Below the pieces are notes generated by a model. That model saw only the letters and a program-made list of their open reading frames with translations. It made no database searches and was not told the DNA's origin. 64,000 nucleotides of DNA, from assembly GCA_012960135.1 (NCBI GenBank), contig DUBW01000075.1, forward strand, positions 1 to 64,000. Reading direction: 5' to 3'. Below, one piece after another: positions 55,471 through 64,000 of the stretch. The position numbers and the translations under genes were made by a program. This DNA comes from Methyloprofundus sp. (GTDB lineage Bacteria; Pseudomonadota; Gammaproteobacteria; Methylococcales; Methylomonadaceae). Position 1 is the first letter of the stretch. Every line of letters starts with the position of its first letter.

Positions 55471-58400
55471 CTAACCTGCCTCTGCTTTACTAAAGCGTTC
55501 AGAAAGGCTTTGCATAACAGCATAAAAAACCGGCGTAAAAATTAAAGACATACAGACGGCGGCGATCATTCCGCCAACTACTGCCGTACCAATGGCTTGC
55601 CGGCTTGCTGCACCAGCACCACTGGCAACCACCAATGGTAAAAAACCTAAAACGGAGGAAAAGGCGGTCATTAAAATTGCCCTAAAGCGGAGTCTTGACG
55701 CTTCAACTGCTGAGTCAAAGATAGCCACGCCTTTGGCTCGTTGTTCAGAAGCCAATTCAACAATCAAAATCGCATTTTTACTCGCCAGGCCAATAATCAG
55801 TACGATACCAATCTGAGTATAGATATTATTATCAAACTCCCGCATCATTAATGCCGCGACTGTGCCTAATAAGGCCAAGGGAACCACGAGCAATACCGCC
55901 AGAGGTAAAGACCAGCTTTCGTATTGTGCGGCTAATACCAGGAACACTAGAACAATCGCCAGAGCAAAAATAACAAATGCCTCATTACCCACTTTTTTCT
56001 CTTGATAGGACATCCCCGTCCACTCGAATCCCATAGCAGCAGGAAACTTACTCTTTGCCATTTGCTCCATTAAATTCAAGGCTTCGCCTGAACTAAATCC
56101 CTCTGCAGCACTCCCTGTAATAGACGCGGCTGGATACAGATTATAACGTAAAATAGTTTGCGGACCTAAGGTCTCATCTACTCGAATTAAAGTCCCTAAA
56201 GGTATCATCTCACCTTTTCGATTGCGCACCTCTAACTGGCGTATATCTTCCGGTTTTGAGCGAAACTCGGAATCAGCTTGCACTTTCACCTGCCAGGTGC
56301 GGCCAAACTTATTAAAGTCATTGACATAGGCGGAACCTAAATAAGCCTGTAAAGTACTGAATACATCGTTTAGCGGAATATCTAAAGTCTTGGCCTTGGT
56401 TCGATCCACCTCGGCAAATAATTGCGGCACACCGGCTCTAAAGGTTGAATTTAAACCTGCCAGACCCGATTGACTATGGCTATCTGCAATCATTTCATTG
56501 GCCATACGTTGTAATTCATCTAGACCCACGTTACCTTTATCCTGGATCTGCATTTGAAATCCTCCAGAAACACCTAAGCCTGGGATAGCTGGTGGCACGA
56601 ATGTAAATACAATCGCTTCCTGTATGGCTCTAAATTTCTGATTCAGATGTTTTAATATTGCTTCCTGAGTTTCATTCTCAGCCGTGCGTTCATCCCAGGG
56701 TTTCATCACCACAAAAATTGTCGCAGCATTCGATGCATTAGTACCATCTATCATCGAAAAACCACCGAGTGACACCCAGTCTTGAAGTCCCGGCGTTGCT
56801 TCTAAAATTGCATTAATCTGCTGCAACACTTCATCAGTGCGTTGCTTGGATGCCGCATCGGGTAATTGCACACTGGTAATTACATAACCCTGATCTTCCA
56901 CTGGCAAGAAAGAGGAAGGGATTTTGCCAAATTGCCAACCACTAACGACGGCAATAGCTAAGGCAATTAGCATCATTAGAAAGCCACGCCGAACTACCCG
57001 TTTTAAAAAGTTGGCATAGCCATTGGATGCTTTTTCAAAAAACCGGTCAAACCCTCGAAAAAAAGCATTCTTATCCTTTTTAGTAGGACGTAACAATAAG
57101 CCTGCCAATGCAGGGCTTAAAGTTAAGGCATTTAATGAACTAAACACGGTCGAAACCGCAATGGTCAAGGAGAACTGTCGATACATTTCGCCGGTAATGC
57201 CGGGTAAAAAAGCGGTCGGCACGAACACCGCCAATAACACCAACGTGGTTGCCACCACAGGCCCCGATACATCTTGCATTGCCTGAATTACTGCCGCTCT
57301 TGAACTCATGCCTTGGTCGATATAAGCGGCGGTCGCTTCTACCACCACGATCGAATCATCGACGACAATCCCTATGGCTAATACCAGACCAAACAGAGTC
57401 AGCATATTTAAAGAAAAGCCCATCATCGCCATCACGATAAAAGTCGCAATCAGAGAAACAGGAATAGTAACCGCCGGAATCAGTGTTGCACGCCAGTCTT
57501 GCAGGAAAATAAATAACACGATAAACACCAATGCCCCCGCCTGATAGAGGGTAACAAAAACTTCATCGATTGAGGCACTGACAAAAAGCGTGGTATCGTA
57601 CGGAATTTTATACTCTAGGCCCTGCGGAAAATTAGCCGCAAGCTCTTGCATTTTTGCGCGAACCTGATTAGCAACATCCAGCGCATTCGCCCCAGGTAAT
57701 TGATATATGCTGATACTGGCTGAAGGCGAGCCGGTCATACTGGAACTGATATCGTAAGTTTTACCGCCTAACTCTACGCGTGCGACATCTTTTAAACGGG
57801 TAATATTGCCAGTCTCTCCGGTTTTGATAATCATCTCTTCAAACTGGGCTATATCCGTTAATCGACCCAGAACATTAATCGTATATTGAAAATTAATTCC
57901 CTCTGGAACCGGAGGCTGGCCAATTTGTCCGGCAGCAACCTGAACATTTTGCTCGCGCATCTCATTCAAGACGTCCTGAGTGGTAATCCCACGAGATTTT
58001 AATTGCTCAGGATTTAACCATATGCGCATGCTGTAATCACTGGGAGGAAAAATCAACACATCACCCACCCCTTTGATTCGGCTGATTTGATCACGAATAT
58101 TCAGAGTGGCATAATTGCTTAAATACAGTTCATCAAAAGTTTCATCGGGTGAAATCAGTGACACAAATAAAATAATATTGGCTGATTTCTTTTTGGTATT
58201 AACCCCTTGTCGGTTAACCTCCTCAGGTAGATTCGGCGTCGCCAGAGCCACCCGGTTTTGCACCATGACTTGCGCCATATCCAGATCGGTACCCACTTCA
58301 AAGGTAACCGTCAAAGTATAAGAACCATCCCCCGCGCTAGTGGAAGACATATACAGAGAATTTTCCACGCCATTCACCTGCTGTTCTATCGGTGCAGCAA

Positions 58401-58584
58401 CCGTCTCAGCAACAACCTGAGCATTAGCACCGGGGTAAGAGGCTTTCACTTCAACAGTTGGTGGAGTAATTTCAGGATACTGCGCACTGGGCAAGCTAAG
58501 TACCGATACAATCCCTGCGATCAGCAAAACAATGGAAATAACGCTGGCAAAAATCGGGCGTTCGATAAAAAATCGAGAGAACAT
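55471..58584 (-). CDS. RND efflux pump inner-membrane transporter (AcrB/HAE1 type)
   Basis: A 1037-residue hydrophobic/amphiphilic efflux RND protein. N-terminal FFIERPIFASVISIVLLIAG, a first periplasmic domain, then TM helices 2-6 with the proton-relay aspartates in VLAIGIVVDDSIVVVEA, the second periplasmic domain, and TM helices 7-12 including GIVLIIGLASKNAILIVELA. Length is normal for AcrB. It would pump drugs, detergents or bile-like compounds out of the periplasm with the adaptor encoded upstream; a TolC channel must come from elsewhere. Confidence 0.95.
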   Translation of the reverse strand: MFSRFFIERPIFASVISIVLLIAGIVSVLSLPSAQYPEITPPTVEVKASYPGANAQVVAETVAAPIEQQVNGVENSLYMSSTSAGDGSYTLTVTFEVGTDLDMAQVMVQNRVALATPNLPEEVNRQGVNTKKKSANIILFVSLISPDETFDELYLSNYATLNIRDQISRIKGVGDVLIFPPSDYSMRIWLNPEQLKSRGITTQDVLNEMREQNVQVAAGQIGQPPVPEGINFQYTINVLGRLTDIAQFEEMIIKTGETGNITRLKDVARVELGGKTYDISSSMTGSPSASISIYQLPGANALDVANQVRAKMQELAANFPQGLEYKIPYDTTLFVSASIDEVFVTLYQAGALVFIVLFIFLQDWRATLIPAVTIPVSLIATFIVMAMMGFSLNMLTLFGLVLAIGIVVDDSIVVVEATAAYIDQGMSSRAAVIQAMQDVSGPVVATTLVLLAVFVPTAFLPGITGEMYRQFSLTIAVSTVFSSLNALTLSPALAGLLLRPTKKDKNAFFRGFDRFFEKASNGYANFLKRVVRRGFLMMLIALAIAVVSGWQFGKIPSSFLPVEDQGYVITSVQLPDAASKQRTDEVLQQINAILEATPGLQDWVSLGGFSMIDGTNASNAATIFVVMKPWDERTAENETQEAILKHLNQKFRAIQEAIVFTFVPPAIPGLGVSGGFQMQIQDKGNVGLDELQRMANEMIADSHSQSGLAGLNSTFRAGVPQLFAEVDRTKAKTLDIPLNDVFSTLQAYLGSAYVNDFNKFGRTWQVKVQADSEFRSKPEDIRQLEVRNRKGEMIPLGTLIRVDETLGPQTILRYNLYPAASITGSAAEGFSSGEALNLMEQMAKSKFPAAMGFEWTGMSYQEKKVGNEAFVIFALAIVLVFLVLAAQYESWSLPLAVLLVVPLALLGTVAALMMREFDNNIYTQIGIVLIIGLASKNAILIVELASEQRAKGVAIFDSAVEASRLRFRAILMTAFSSVLGFLPLVVASGAGAASRQAIGTAVVGGMIAAVCMSLIFTPVFYAVMQSLSERFSKAEAG

Positions 58585-58588
58585 AGTC

Positions 58589-59761
58589 TTATCCTGCTTT
58601 TGAATCTGTTTGAGGGCTAACTACGCTACCAGGCCTGGCTTTTTGCAAACCTTTAATAATAACCTTATCATCTACTTTAACGCCTTTCTCAATAACAACC
58701 ATGCCATTCAGATGTTGTCCCAAAGTGACAGGTCGCTTCTCTACTTTGTTTTCATTATTTACCACTAATACATAGCGCCCGCTTTGGTCTGCAGCGATAG
58801 CTCGCTCGTTTACTAATAAAGCATCTGGTGTTGTTCCTATCGGCAAACGTAAACGAGTAAATAATCCTGGCAATAAGCGAGGTGGCTTTTCAGAATTAGA
58901 AAAAACACCGCGTAGTTCTATTGTTCCTGTACTGGTATTTATTGATGACTCACCAAAATCTAAAACCCCTTCGTGCGGATAGCCGTCTTCATCAGCCAGG
59001 CCAAGTAAAAGAGGAATATCTAATTCCTGATCCGACATTAAATCCGAATTATGGCCTGCTTGTTTAGATTCTTTTCCCCTTAACGTCATTAGGCTTAATA
59101 AATCGCGCTCATTCAAATGAAAATAAACATACATCGGTTTATATTGAGTAATAGTGGTTAATAAAGTGGCATCACCTTCACCAACTAAATTACCTATATC
59201 GACCATATTTCTACCAACTCGCCCAGCAATTGGGGCGGTGACTTGTGTATATGCCAGTTGAATTTCTGCACTATGCACCCACGCAGCCTTTAAACCTATG
59301 GATGCCTGAGCCACATCACGCTCAGTTTTGCGGCGTAAATAATCGGTTTTGGAAATATAATTTTTCTTGATTAGTTGCTCGGCGCGGTTTAACTCAACCT
59401 GAGCCCGATTTAACTCGGCTTTAGCACTGACTAATTCTGCCTGAGCTGCTTCTAGTTCTGCCTGATAGGGTTCCGGGTCAATAATGAATAATAAATCTCC
59501 TTGCTTAACCTTAACCCCCGGAGCAAAGTGCATGCTTTGTAAAATACCAGATACTCGTGCCTTTACTTCAGCAAAGCCTACGGATCGTGTTGTGCCGGTA
59601 AATTCCAGATATTCTGTGACATTTTTTTGAATAGGCTTGCTAACAGTCACGTCCGGGGCTGGTGGAGCAATATATTCATTTTTTGACTCACAGGCGGCAA
59701 GCAATAGCGCTAGCAGCCCGATTAGATATTGGCAAAACCAACGATGCTGAGAAAGGCTCAT
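58589..59761 (-). CDS. RND efflux periplasmic adaptor (AcrA type)
   Basis: A 390-residue membrane-fusion lipoprotein with a lipobox (LAAC, Cys about residue 24). The lipoyl-like half domains (EVKARVSGILQSMHFAPGVK and later TQVTAPIAGRVGRNMVDIGN) flank a coiled-coil hairpin (ELEAAQAELVSAKAELNRAQ), followed by beta-barrel and membrane-proximal domains (LPGLFTRLRLPIG). It starts the two-gene pump operon, five bases before the transporter gene. No regulator is adjacent. Confidence 0.94.
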   Translation of the reverse strand: MSLSQHRWFCQYLIGLLALLLAACESKNEYIAPPAPDVTVSKPIQKNVTEYLEFTGTTRSVGFAEVKARVSGILQSMHFAPGVKVKQGDLLFIIDPEPYQAELEAAQAELVSAKAELNRAQVELNRAEQLIKKNYISKTDYLRRKTERDVAQASIGLKAAWVHSAEIQLAYTQVTAPIAGRVGRNMVDIGNLVGEGDATLLTTITQYKPMYVYFHLNERDLLSLMTLRGKESKQAGHNSDLMSDQELDIPLLLGLADEDGYPHEGVLDFGESSINTSTGTIELRGVFSNSEKPPRLLPGLFTRLRLPIGTTPDALLVNERAIAADQSGRYVLVVNNENKVEKRPVTLGQHLNGMVVIEKGVKVDDKVIIKGLQKARPGSVVSPQTDSKAG

Positions 59762-60344
59762 AAATAAATCTCAAATAAGGGCAATAATAGACAGGATAGA
59801 CTTATTAAAGCATAAGCCTATAACAAGTAGAATTTTTAATTAGCGAATGCAAATAAACGACTAATTGGCCTGTGATATGTGAGGATGTCGAATGTTTTCT
59901 GCATTGCCTCAACTTTATGCGGGTGACACTGGGACTAGGCATTCTTTGTATAAGGAATGCTAAACAATATAGAACTCAATACCGGCACAAAACTCTGTCT
60001 TAATACCACTGCAAAGTCCAGCCCGGACAAGCCGTTGATATAATACGAAAAATTAAAGCAGATAGTCTATACATTCCATTTCCCTTTGAGATGAGCTCCA
60101 TTTTGCCAATGACTGATTAGCAAATAGTAACCACTATAGTCAATTTACTTTAAAAATAAGTATGTTTTCAAATCAACAGCTCATTCCTTTATTGCTCAGT
60201 AAAAACTTGCTCCTGGACCTGACGAAGCCCTATAGTTTTTACGCTAGATATAAAACACGGTGTAGTGCAAATATATTGTAGCCAACATTCCTATGGATTC
60301 ACTAATCCATTTGAGTTAAAGTACCATTTTTAAGCAAACAAATA
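59762..60344. other. Intergenic stretch, divergent promoter region
   Basis: No gene found. It separates the divergent adaptor gene and the DUF4136-like lipoprotein gene, so promoters for both should lie here. A small hairpin GCATTCTTTGTATAAGGAATGC-like (59939-59960) is the only structure seen. Confidence 0.4.
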
Positions 60345-60902
60345 ATGAATCTTATGAAAAAAACACTTTACCCTGTCACATTATTTATTCTAGCCATTTT
60401 TCTATCGGCTTGTGCATCTACAACGAAAGATATAGAAGTTGAAACAGCATCTGACCCTAAGGTTAATCTACAAGCTTATAAGACTTATGCCTGGTTAGGA
60501 TCTGCAGAGATACTAAACGACCCTGAAGGAAAATGGCAGCCGGCAAAATTTGATGTTTCTAGCGATATTAAATTTCTGATCGACAGCCAATTACGCGACA
60601 AAGGCCTTACCGAAGTAGCTGACCAAGATGCAGAAATCGCAATGAGCTTCTTTACTGGCGTAGATATGGCAGCCCAGCAGTTACAAGCTAACCCTGATAC
60701 AAATGTTGAAATCCCAGAAAACGTTCCTAAAGCCGCTTTAATCGTTGCTGCTCTGGATATAAAAACAGGTTATGTCATTTGGATGGGCGTTGCTTCTGGT
60801 GATGTCAAAGAAAGTTCTACAGTTGCAGAAAAGAAGGCGCGTATAGCCTATACAGTGAAGAAAATGTTTAACCCACGTTTTTATGATTCGTGGTTCAAAT
60901 AA
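60345..60902 (+). CDS. DUF4136-like lipoprotein
   Basis: A 185-residue predicted lipoprotein (LSAC lipobox, Cys about residue 23). The mature region begins with a KVNLQAYKTYAWLG block and has SDIKFLIDSQLRDKGLTEVA, AEIAMSFFTGVDM, and VIWMGVASGDVKESS, consistent with DUF4136. These domains are found in small outer-membrane lipoproteins of unknown role. Followed by a compact hairpin (60914-60936). Confidence 0.8.
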   Translation: MNLMKKTLYPVTLFILAIFLSACASTTKDIEVETASDPKVNLQAYKTYAWLGSAEILNDPEGKWQPAKFDVSSDIKFLIDSQLRDKGLTEVADQDAEIAMSFFTGVDMAAQQLQANPDTNVEIPENVPKAALIVAALDIKTGYVIWMGVASGDVKESSTVAEKKARIAYTVKKMFNPRFYDSWFK

Positions 60903-60913
60903 CACCTATATTG

Positions 60914-60936
60914 TAGGGTGCGTTAAACGCACCCTA
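60914..60936. terminator. TAGGGTGCG hairpin
   Basis: TAGGGTGCG and CGCACCCTA with a TTAAA loop, 12 bases after the DUF4136-like gene; an often-repeated short hairpin type in gammaproteobacteria, probably acting as terminator. Confidence 0.6.
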
Positions 60937-60999
60937 TTCACTAAATTTATATAATCAACTGCATCTCGGCACAGTAAGGAGCGGAGCAAGGATATAAAT

Positions 61000-62043
61000 A
61001 TGTCTATCAAACAAAGCTCCATCCTTATCTCCCTAGCCGCAATATGTATTGTTATTGCCAGCATGAAGGCGGCGGCGCCCATCTTAAACCCCTTATTTCT
61101 CTCAATCTTTATTGCTATAATTTGCCTACCCTCGCTGGCATGGTTAGAAAAAAAAGGCCTTTCGTCTACCCCGGCTATACTACTGGTAATAATCGCTTTA
61201 TTTATAACCATTGGTACCGTGGGAGTTTATATTGTTAGTGCCGTTAATGAATTTTCTCAGCAATTACCTACTTATCAAAATAATCTAAAACTGCAGACGA
61301 GCTCTATGATTCAGTGGCTAGGTAAGCTGGGGATAGAACATACTATCAATATTGATTTATTTAAGGAATTTAATGCCGGCAAGGTTATGAAATTTATAGG
61401 TGGGTTGATTAGTAGTTTAGGGGCCGTTTTTGCCGATATGTTCCTGATCCAGTTAACAGTCATCTTTATCTTGTTTGAAAGCTACTCATTCCCGCAGAAA
61501 ATTCAGGCGGCCTTTGGCGATTCTAATCTTAGTTATCATTCTCACGAAATAGTCGCCAGAATCAATCAATACCTTGCCATTAAAGCGATAACCAGCCTAG
61601 TAACCGGCCTGATAATAACACTATGGCTATCAATATTGGGCGTTGATTTCCCTATTCTATGGGGTGTGATCGCGTTTATGCTGAATTTTGTACCAACCAT
61701 CGGCTCTATCATTGCAGCTGTCCCGACAGTACTACTGTGCCTGGTACAACTGGGCGTCAATAGCTCCTTATTAGTGATGTTAGGCTATTTTGTGGTCAAT
61801 ATGGTGGTGGGTAATATTTGGGAGCCGCGTATTATGGGGCGAGGCCTAGGCTTATCTACTCTAGTGGTATTTCTGTCCCTGACCTTCTGGGGCTGGGTAT
61901 TTGGCAGTGTAGGTATGTTACTCTCTGTGCCTTTTACCATGATAGCAAAGATAGTTCTGGAAAAAAATCCTGATACCCGCTGGATTGCAATATTACTGGG
62001 TTCTGGAGATGACTTGCCAGAACCAGAACAGCAAGCGCTATAA
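61000..62043 (+). CDS. AI-2E family transporter
   Basis: A 347-residue polytopic membrane protein of the AI-2E (PerM/YdiK/TqsA) family. Hydrophobic segments at both ends with the family's conserved C-terminal half: IKAITSLVTGLIITLWLSIL, LGVDFPILWGVIAFMLNFVP, TIGSIIAAVPTVLLCLV, NMVVGNIWEPRIMGRGLGLS. Some members export autoinducer-2; others are Na+/H+ antiporters, so the substrate is open. Convergent with prs, whose end overlaps by six bases. Confidence 0.9.
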   Translation: MSIKQSSILISLAAICIVIASMKAAAPILNPLFLSIFIAIICLPSLAWLEKKGLSSTPAILLVIIALFITIGTVGVYIVSAVNEFSQQLPTYQNNLKLQTSSMIQWLGKLGIEHTINIDLFKEFNAGKVMKFIGGLISSLGAVFADMFLIQLTVIFILFESYSFPQKIQAAFGDSNLSYHSHEIVARINQYLAIKAITSLVTGLIITLWLSILGVDFPILWGVIAFMLNFVPTIGSIIAAVPTVLLCLVQLGVNSSLLVMLGYFVVNMVVGNIWEPRIMGRGLGLSTLVVFLSLTFWGWVFGSVGMLLSVPFTMIAKIVLEKNPDTRWIAILLGSGDDLPEPEQQAL

Positions 62044-62913
62044 AATATCCCGCACTGCTTGTGCCAACAATGTATGCAGATGAATACTGGCGCTAGCATG
62101 AGTAATACTATCCGTACTCCAGACCTCCTTTACACCCGACTGTAAAATATGCGCCTCTGCATCACCACAAAACAAAGGGTGGGTGATCGCCGCATAAACC
62201 TCAACTGCGCCAGCCGCGTACAGCAAAGTGGTTGCCCTGGCTAAAGTTCGACCCGTACTGGCCATATCGTCAATAATCACTACCGTTTTGTGCTGAAAAT
62301 CATGATCAGCCAACGTCATTTCCACCTGCGTATCACCCAGACGTATTTTTTCAGCAACCGAATAGTCAAAACCTATTTCTTTAGCAATCGCGGCAACCCA
62401 TTGTTCCGATTCACTATCCGGTCCCAGTAAAACAGCATGGGAAAACTTCTGTTGCAGAAACCGGGCTATTTCCTCAGTTGCCGTCAGGCTAATCGCATTA
62501 TCAATTGGAATCGCCTGATTTAATCTCGAAATACGATGTAAATGCGGATCGACCGTAATTACATCATCAAATATATCCGCCAATATTTTCCCGATAATAC
62601 GCTGACTCACCGCTTCTCCAGGCTGATTCGCAATATCCTGCCGCATATAACATAAATACGGTGCGACTAAGGTCAATCGTTTAACCCCCTGCTCACGTGC
62701 TGTTTTAGCACACAACAGCAGTTCGATTAATTTATCGTTGGGTTGATTAAGGCTACGGCAAATAACAATATGTTCTGGCAAATCAACCGGTAAGCGCAAC
62801 AGGCTTTCACCATCGGGAAACTGGTGCAGGAACACCTCCTGCAATTGCACATTCAGTGCAGCAGCCAGGCGTTGCGCTTGGGGTAGATATTCGGGAAATC
62901 CAAGTACCAACAT
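62038..62913 (-). CDS. prs: Ribose-phosphate diphosphokinase family protein
   Basis: A 291-residue PRPP synthetase-type protein. FLHQFPDGESLLRLPVDLPE, VAPYLCYMRQDIANQPGEA (flexible-loop/ATP region), TVDPHLHRISRL (metal site) and the PRPP-binding loop VVIIDDMASTGRTLARATTL are present. It is shorter than and different from the canonical 315-residue Prs, closer to the archaeal-like group, so a second paralogue for housekeeping is likely elsewhere. It is paired with a thymidine-phosphorylase-family gene nine bases upstream. The product is probably PRPP for that partner, or it consumes ribose phosphates made by it. Confidence 0.85.
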   Translation of the reverse strand: MLVLGFPEYLPQAQRLAAALNVQLQEVFLHQFPDGESLLRLPVDLPEHIVICRSLNQPNDKLIELLLCAKTAREQGVKRLTLVAPYLCYMRQDIANQPGEAVSQRIIGKILADIFDDVITVDPHLHRISRLNQAIPIDNAISLTATEEIARFLQQKFSHAVLLGPDSESEQWVAAIAKEIGFDYSVAEKIRLGDTQVEMTLADHDFQHKTVVIIDDMASTGRTLARATTLLYAAGAVEVYAAITHPLFCGDAEAHILQSGVKEVWSTDSITHASASIHLHTLLAQAVRDIL

Positions 62914-62922
62914 AGTACACCT

Positions 62923-64000
62923 CTAAAATGCAATTAACGGTTTTAAGATCTGCTCATGCTCACCAATACTGTAGGCATTATTTTGCTCTGCCAGTTTTTT
63001 TGCAAAATTAAAATCGGCTGGAAATTCAGCATGAATCTGATACAAAGGCTCACCTTTTACGACCTGATCTCCCAGTTTTTTAAACAGGTCTACCCCCGCT
63101 TTTTTAACCATCGGCGCACCAGCAATACCGGCAATTTTTGCCATTTGAAAATTATCAATATGGGTAACGACGCCATCACGATCCGCACCGACCTGATAAC
63201 ATAACTTACCGGGTTGTAAGTCTATTTCCTTTTCACCCTGGGCTTTAATAATATCATTCATCTTTGCACAGGCCCGCCCTGATTCAAGTATATCTCTAGC
63301 AATCGCATAACCTTGCCCACCACGCACATCGGGGTCAAATTCGATAATCCGTCCCGCTAGCAAGAGCGATTTCTGACGTAAATCAGCAGGCGCATCCACC
63401 TCATTATTCAGTACCTGCATAACATCCCTGGCTTCCAGTACTGGCCCTATACCCTTGCCTATCGGTTGACGACCATCGGTAATCATCACTTCCAGATGAA
63501 TATTCAGCTGATCTCCAACGAATTCGAATAGCTTACGCAAAGCCAGTGCCTGGCGCATTTGTCTGACTTTAGCCGTTGGGCCCACAGGAATATCAATAAT
63601 TAAATGCGTCGAACCGGCGGCGAGTTTTTTCGACAAAATAGATGCCACCATCTGCCCTTGTGAATCAATACCCAACGGTCTTTCTACCGAAATCAGCATA
63701 TCATCAACCGGTGCCAGTTTAGCGGTGCCGCCCCATACCAGACAACCTCGCTGCTGACGTACAAGATCCCGTAACTGTTGCGGTGTAAGATTAATATTCG
63801 CCAGTACCTCCATGGTGTCTGCCGTACCCGCAGGTGAAGTAATCGCCCGGCTAGATGTTTTCGGGATTAACATTCCATGCGCGGCAACAATCGGCACCAC
63901 TAACATCGACGTCCTATTGCCTGGAATACCCCCTATGCAATGCTTATCGGCTACGAGAGACTCGTGCCAATCCATCCTCTCGCCTGATTGCAACATAGCT
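62923..64000 (-). CDS. Thymidine phosphorylase family protein (partial, right edge)
   Basis: The C-terminal 357 residues of a nucleoside phosphorylase class II protein; the N-terminus is beyond the window. Visible: [20 protein letters not shown] (catalytic and phosphate region), [80 protein letters not shown] and the C-terminal [12 protein letters not shown]. This resembles the long (about 500-residue) DeoA-like/AMP-phosphorylase group rather than the 440-residue E. coli DeoA. Such enzymes split pyrimidine nucleosides or nucleotides with phosphate. Coupled with prs. Confidence 0.85.
   Translation of the reverse strand, partial: AMLQSGERMDWHESLVADKHCIGGIPGNRTSMLVVPIVAAHGMLIPKTSSRAITSPAGTADTMEVLANINLTPQQLRDLVRQQRGCLVWGGTAKLAPVDDMLISVERPLGIDSQGQMVASILSKKLAAGSTHLIIDIPVGPTAKVRQMRQALALRKLFEFVGDQLNIHLEVMITDGRQPIGKGIGPVLEARDVMQVLNNEVDAPADLRQKSLLLAGRIIEFDPDVRGGQGYAIARDILESGRACAKMNDIIKAQGEKEIDLQPGKLCYQVGADRDGVVTHIDNFQMAKIAGIAGAPMVKKAGVDLFKKLGDQVVKGEPLYQIHAEFPADFNFAKKLAEQNNAYSIGEHEQILKPLIAF

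Overview
The window is a moderately AT-rich chromosomal segment of a gammaproteobacterium. The conserved gene pairs (rpoZ-spoT-ridA-recG, aceE-aceF-lpdA, glrK-qseG-glrR) are gammaproteobacterial. A serine-glyoxylate aminotransferase, PEP carboxylase, a DHCR24-like sterol reductase, HemJ and broken Entner-Doudoroff genes together suggest an aerobic type I methanotroph/methylotroph (Methylococcales). That is an inference: no methane monooxygenase, methanol dehydrogenase or rRNA lies here. I saw no tRNA, rRNA or CRISPR array.

Layout. 1-0.45 kb: decayed transposase running off the left edge. 0.7-2.7 kb: flavin reductase (-), then pgk (+). 2.8-8.9 kb (+): rpoZ, spoT, ridA, recG, ubiC, gloA. 9.4-10.0 kb: an apparently ORF-less group II intron, followed by mtaB. 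11.5-11.9 kb: IS3-type remnant. 12.1-17.0 kb (-): SulP transporter and PEP carboxylase. 17.2-18.25 kb: decayed IS66 transposase. 18.5-29.7 kb (-): a long gene train, aceE-aceF-lpdA-mltB-rlpA-dacC-dat-ybeD-DUF523-lipB, coupling pyruvate dehydrogenase, envelope remodelling and lipoylation. 29.8-30.5 kb: remnants of edd and eda joined by a deletion. 30.6-33.7 kb: orphan TRAP binding protein, lipoprotein beta-carbonic anhydrase, orphan antitoxin. 33.8-38 kb: DHCR24-like oxidoreductase, serB, serA. 38-42.8 kb: CLC protein lacking the gating glutamate, thioredoxin-like protein, hemJ, small membrane protein, ftsK. 43-48.5 kb: dihaem peroxidase, broken SpoIIE-type phosphatase, EF-hand protein, sga, front-end-type desaturase. 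48.7-50.8 kb: small exported proteins, two with damaged start regions. 50.9-59.8 kb (-): RND pump, DUF4105 membrane protein, GlrK-QseG-GlrR. 60.3-64 kb: lipoprotein, AI-2E-type permease, then a prs / thymidine-phosphorylase-family pair cut by the right edge.

How the genes fit together. Pgk, SerA and SerB supply phosphoglycerate and serine. Sga and Ppc add serine-cycle-type reactions. The PDH complex is encoded beside LipB, which makes its cofactor attachment possible. MltB, RlpA, DacC, Dat, FtsK and GlrKR concern the wall, division and envelope. The remaining sequence shows extensive decay (four transposase or mobile remnants and several pseudogenes) and a dispersed family of palindromic, MITE-like repeats.
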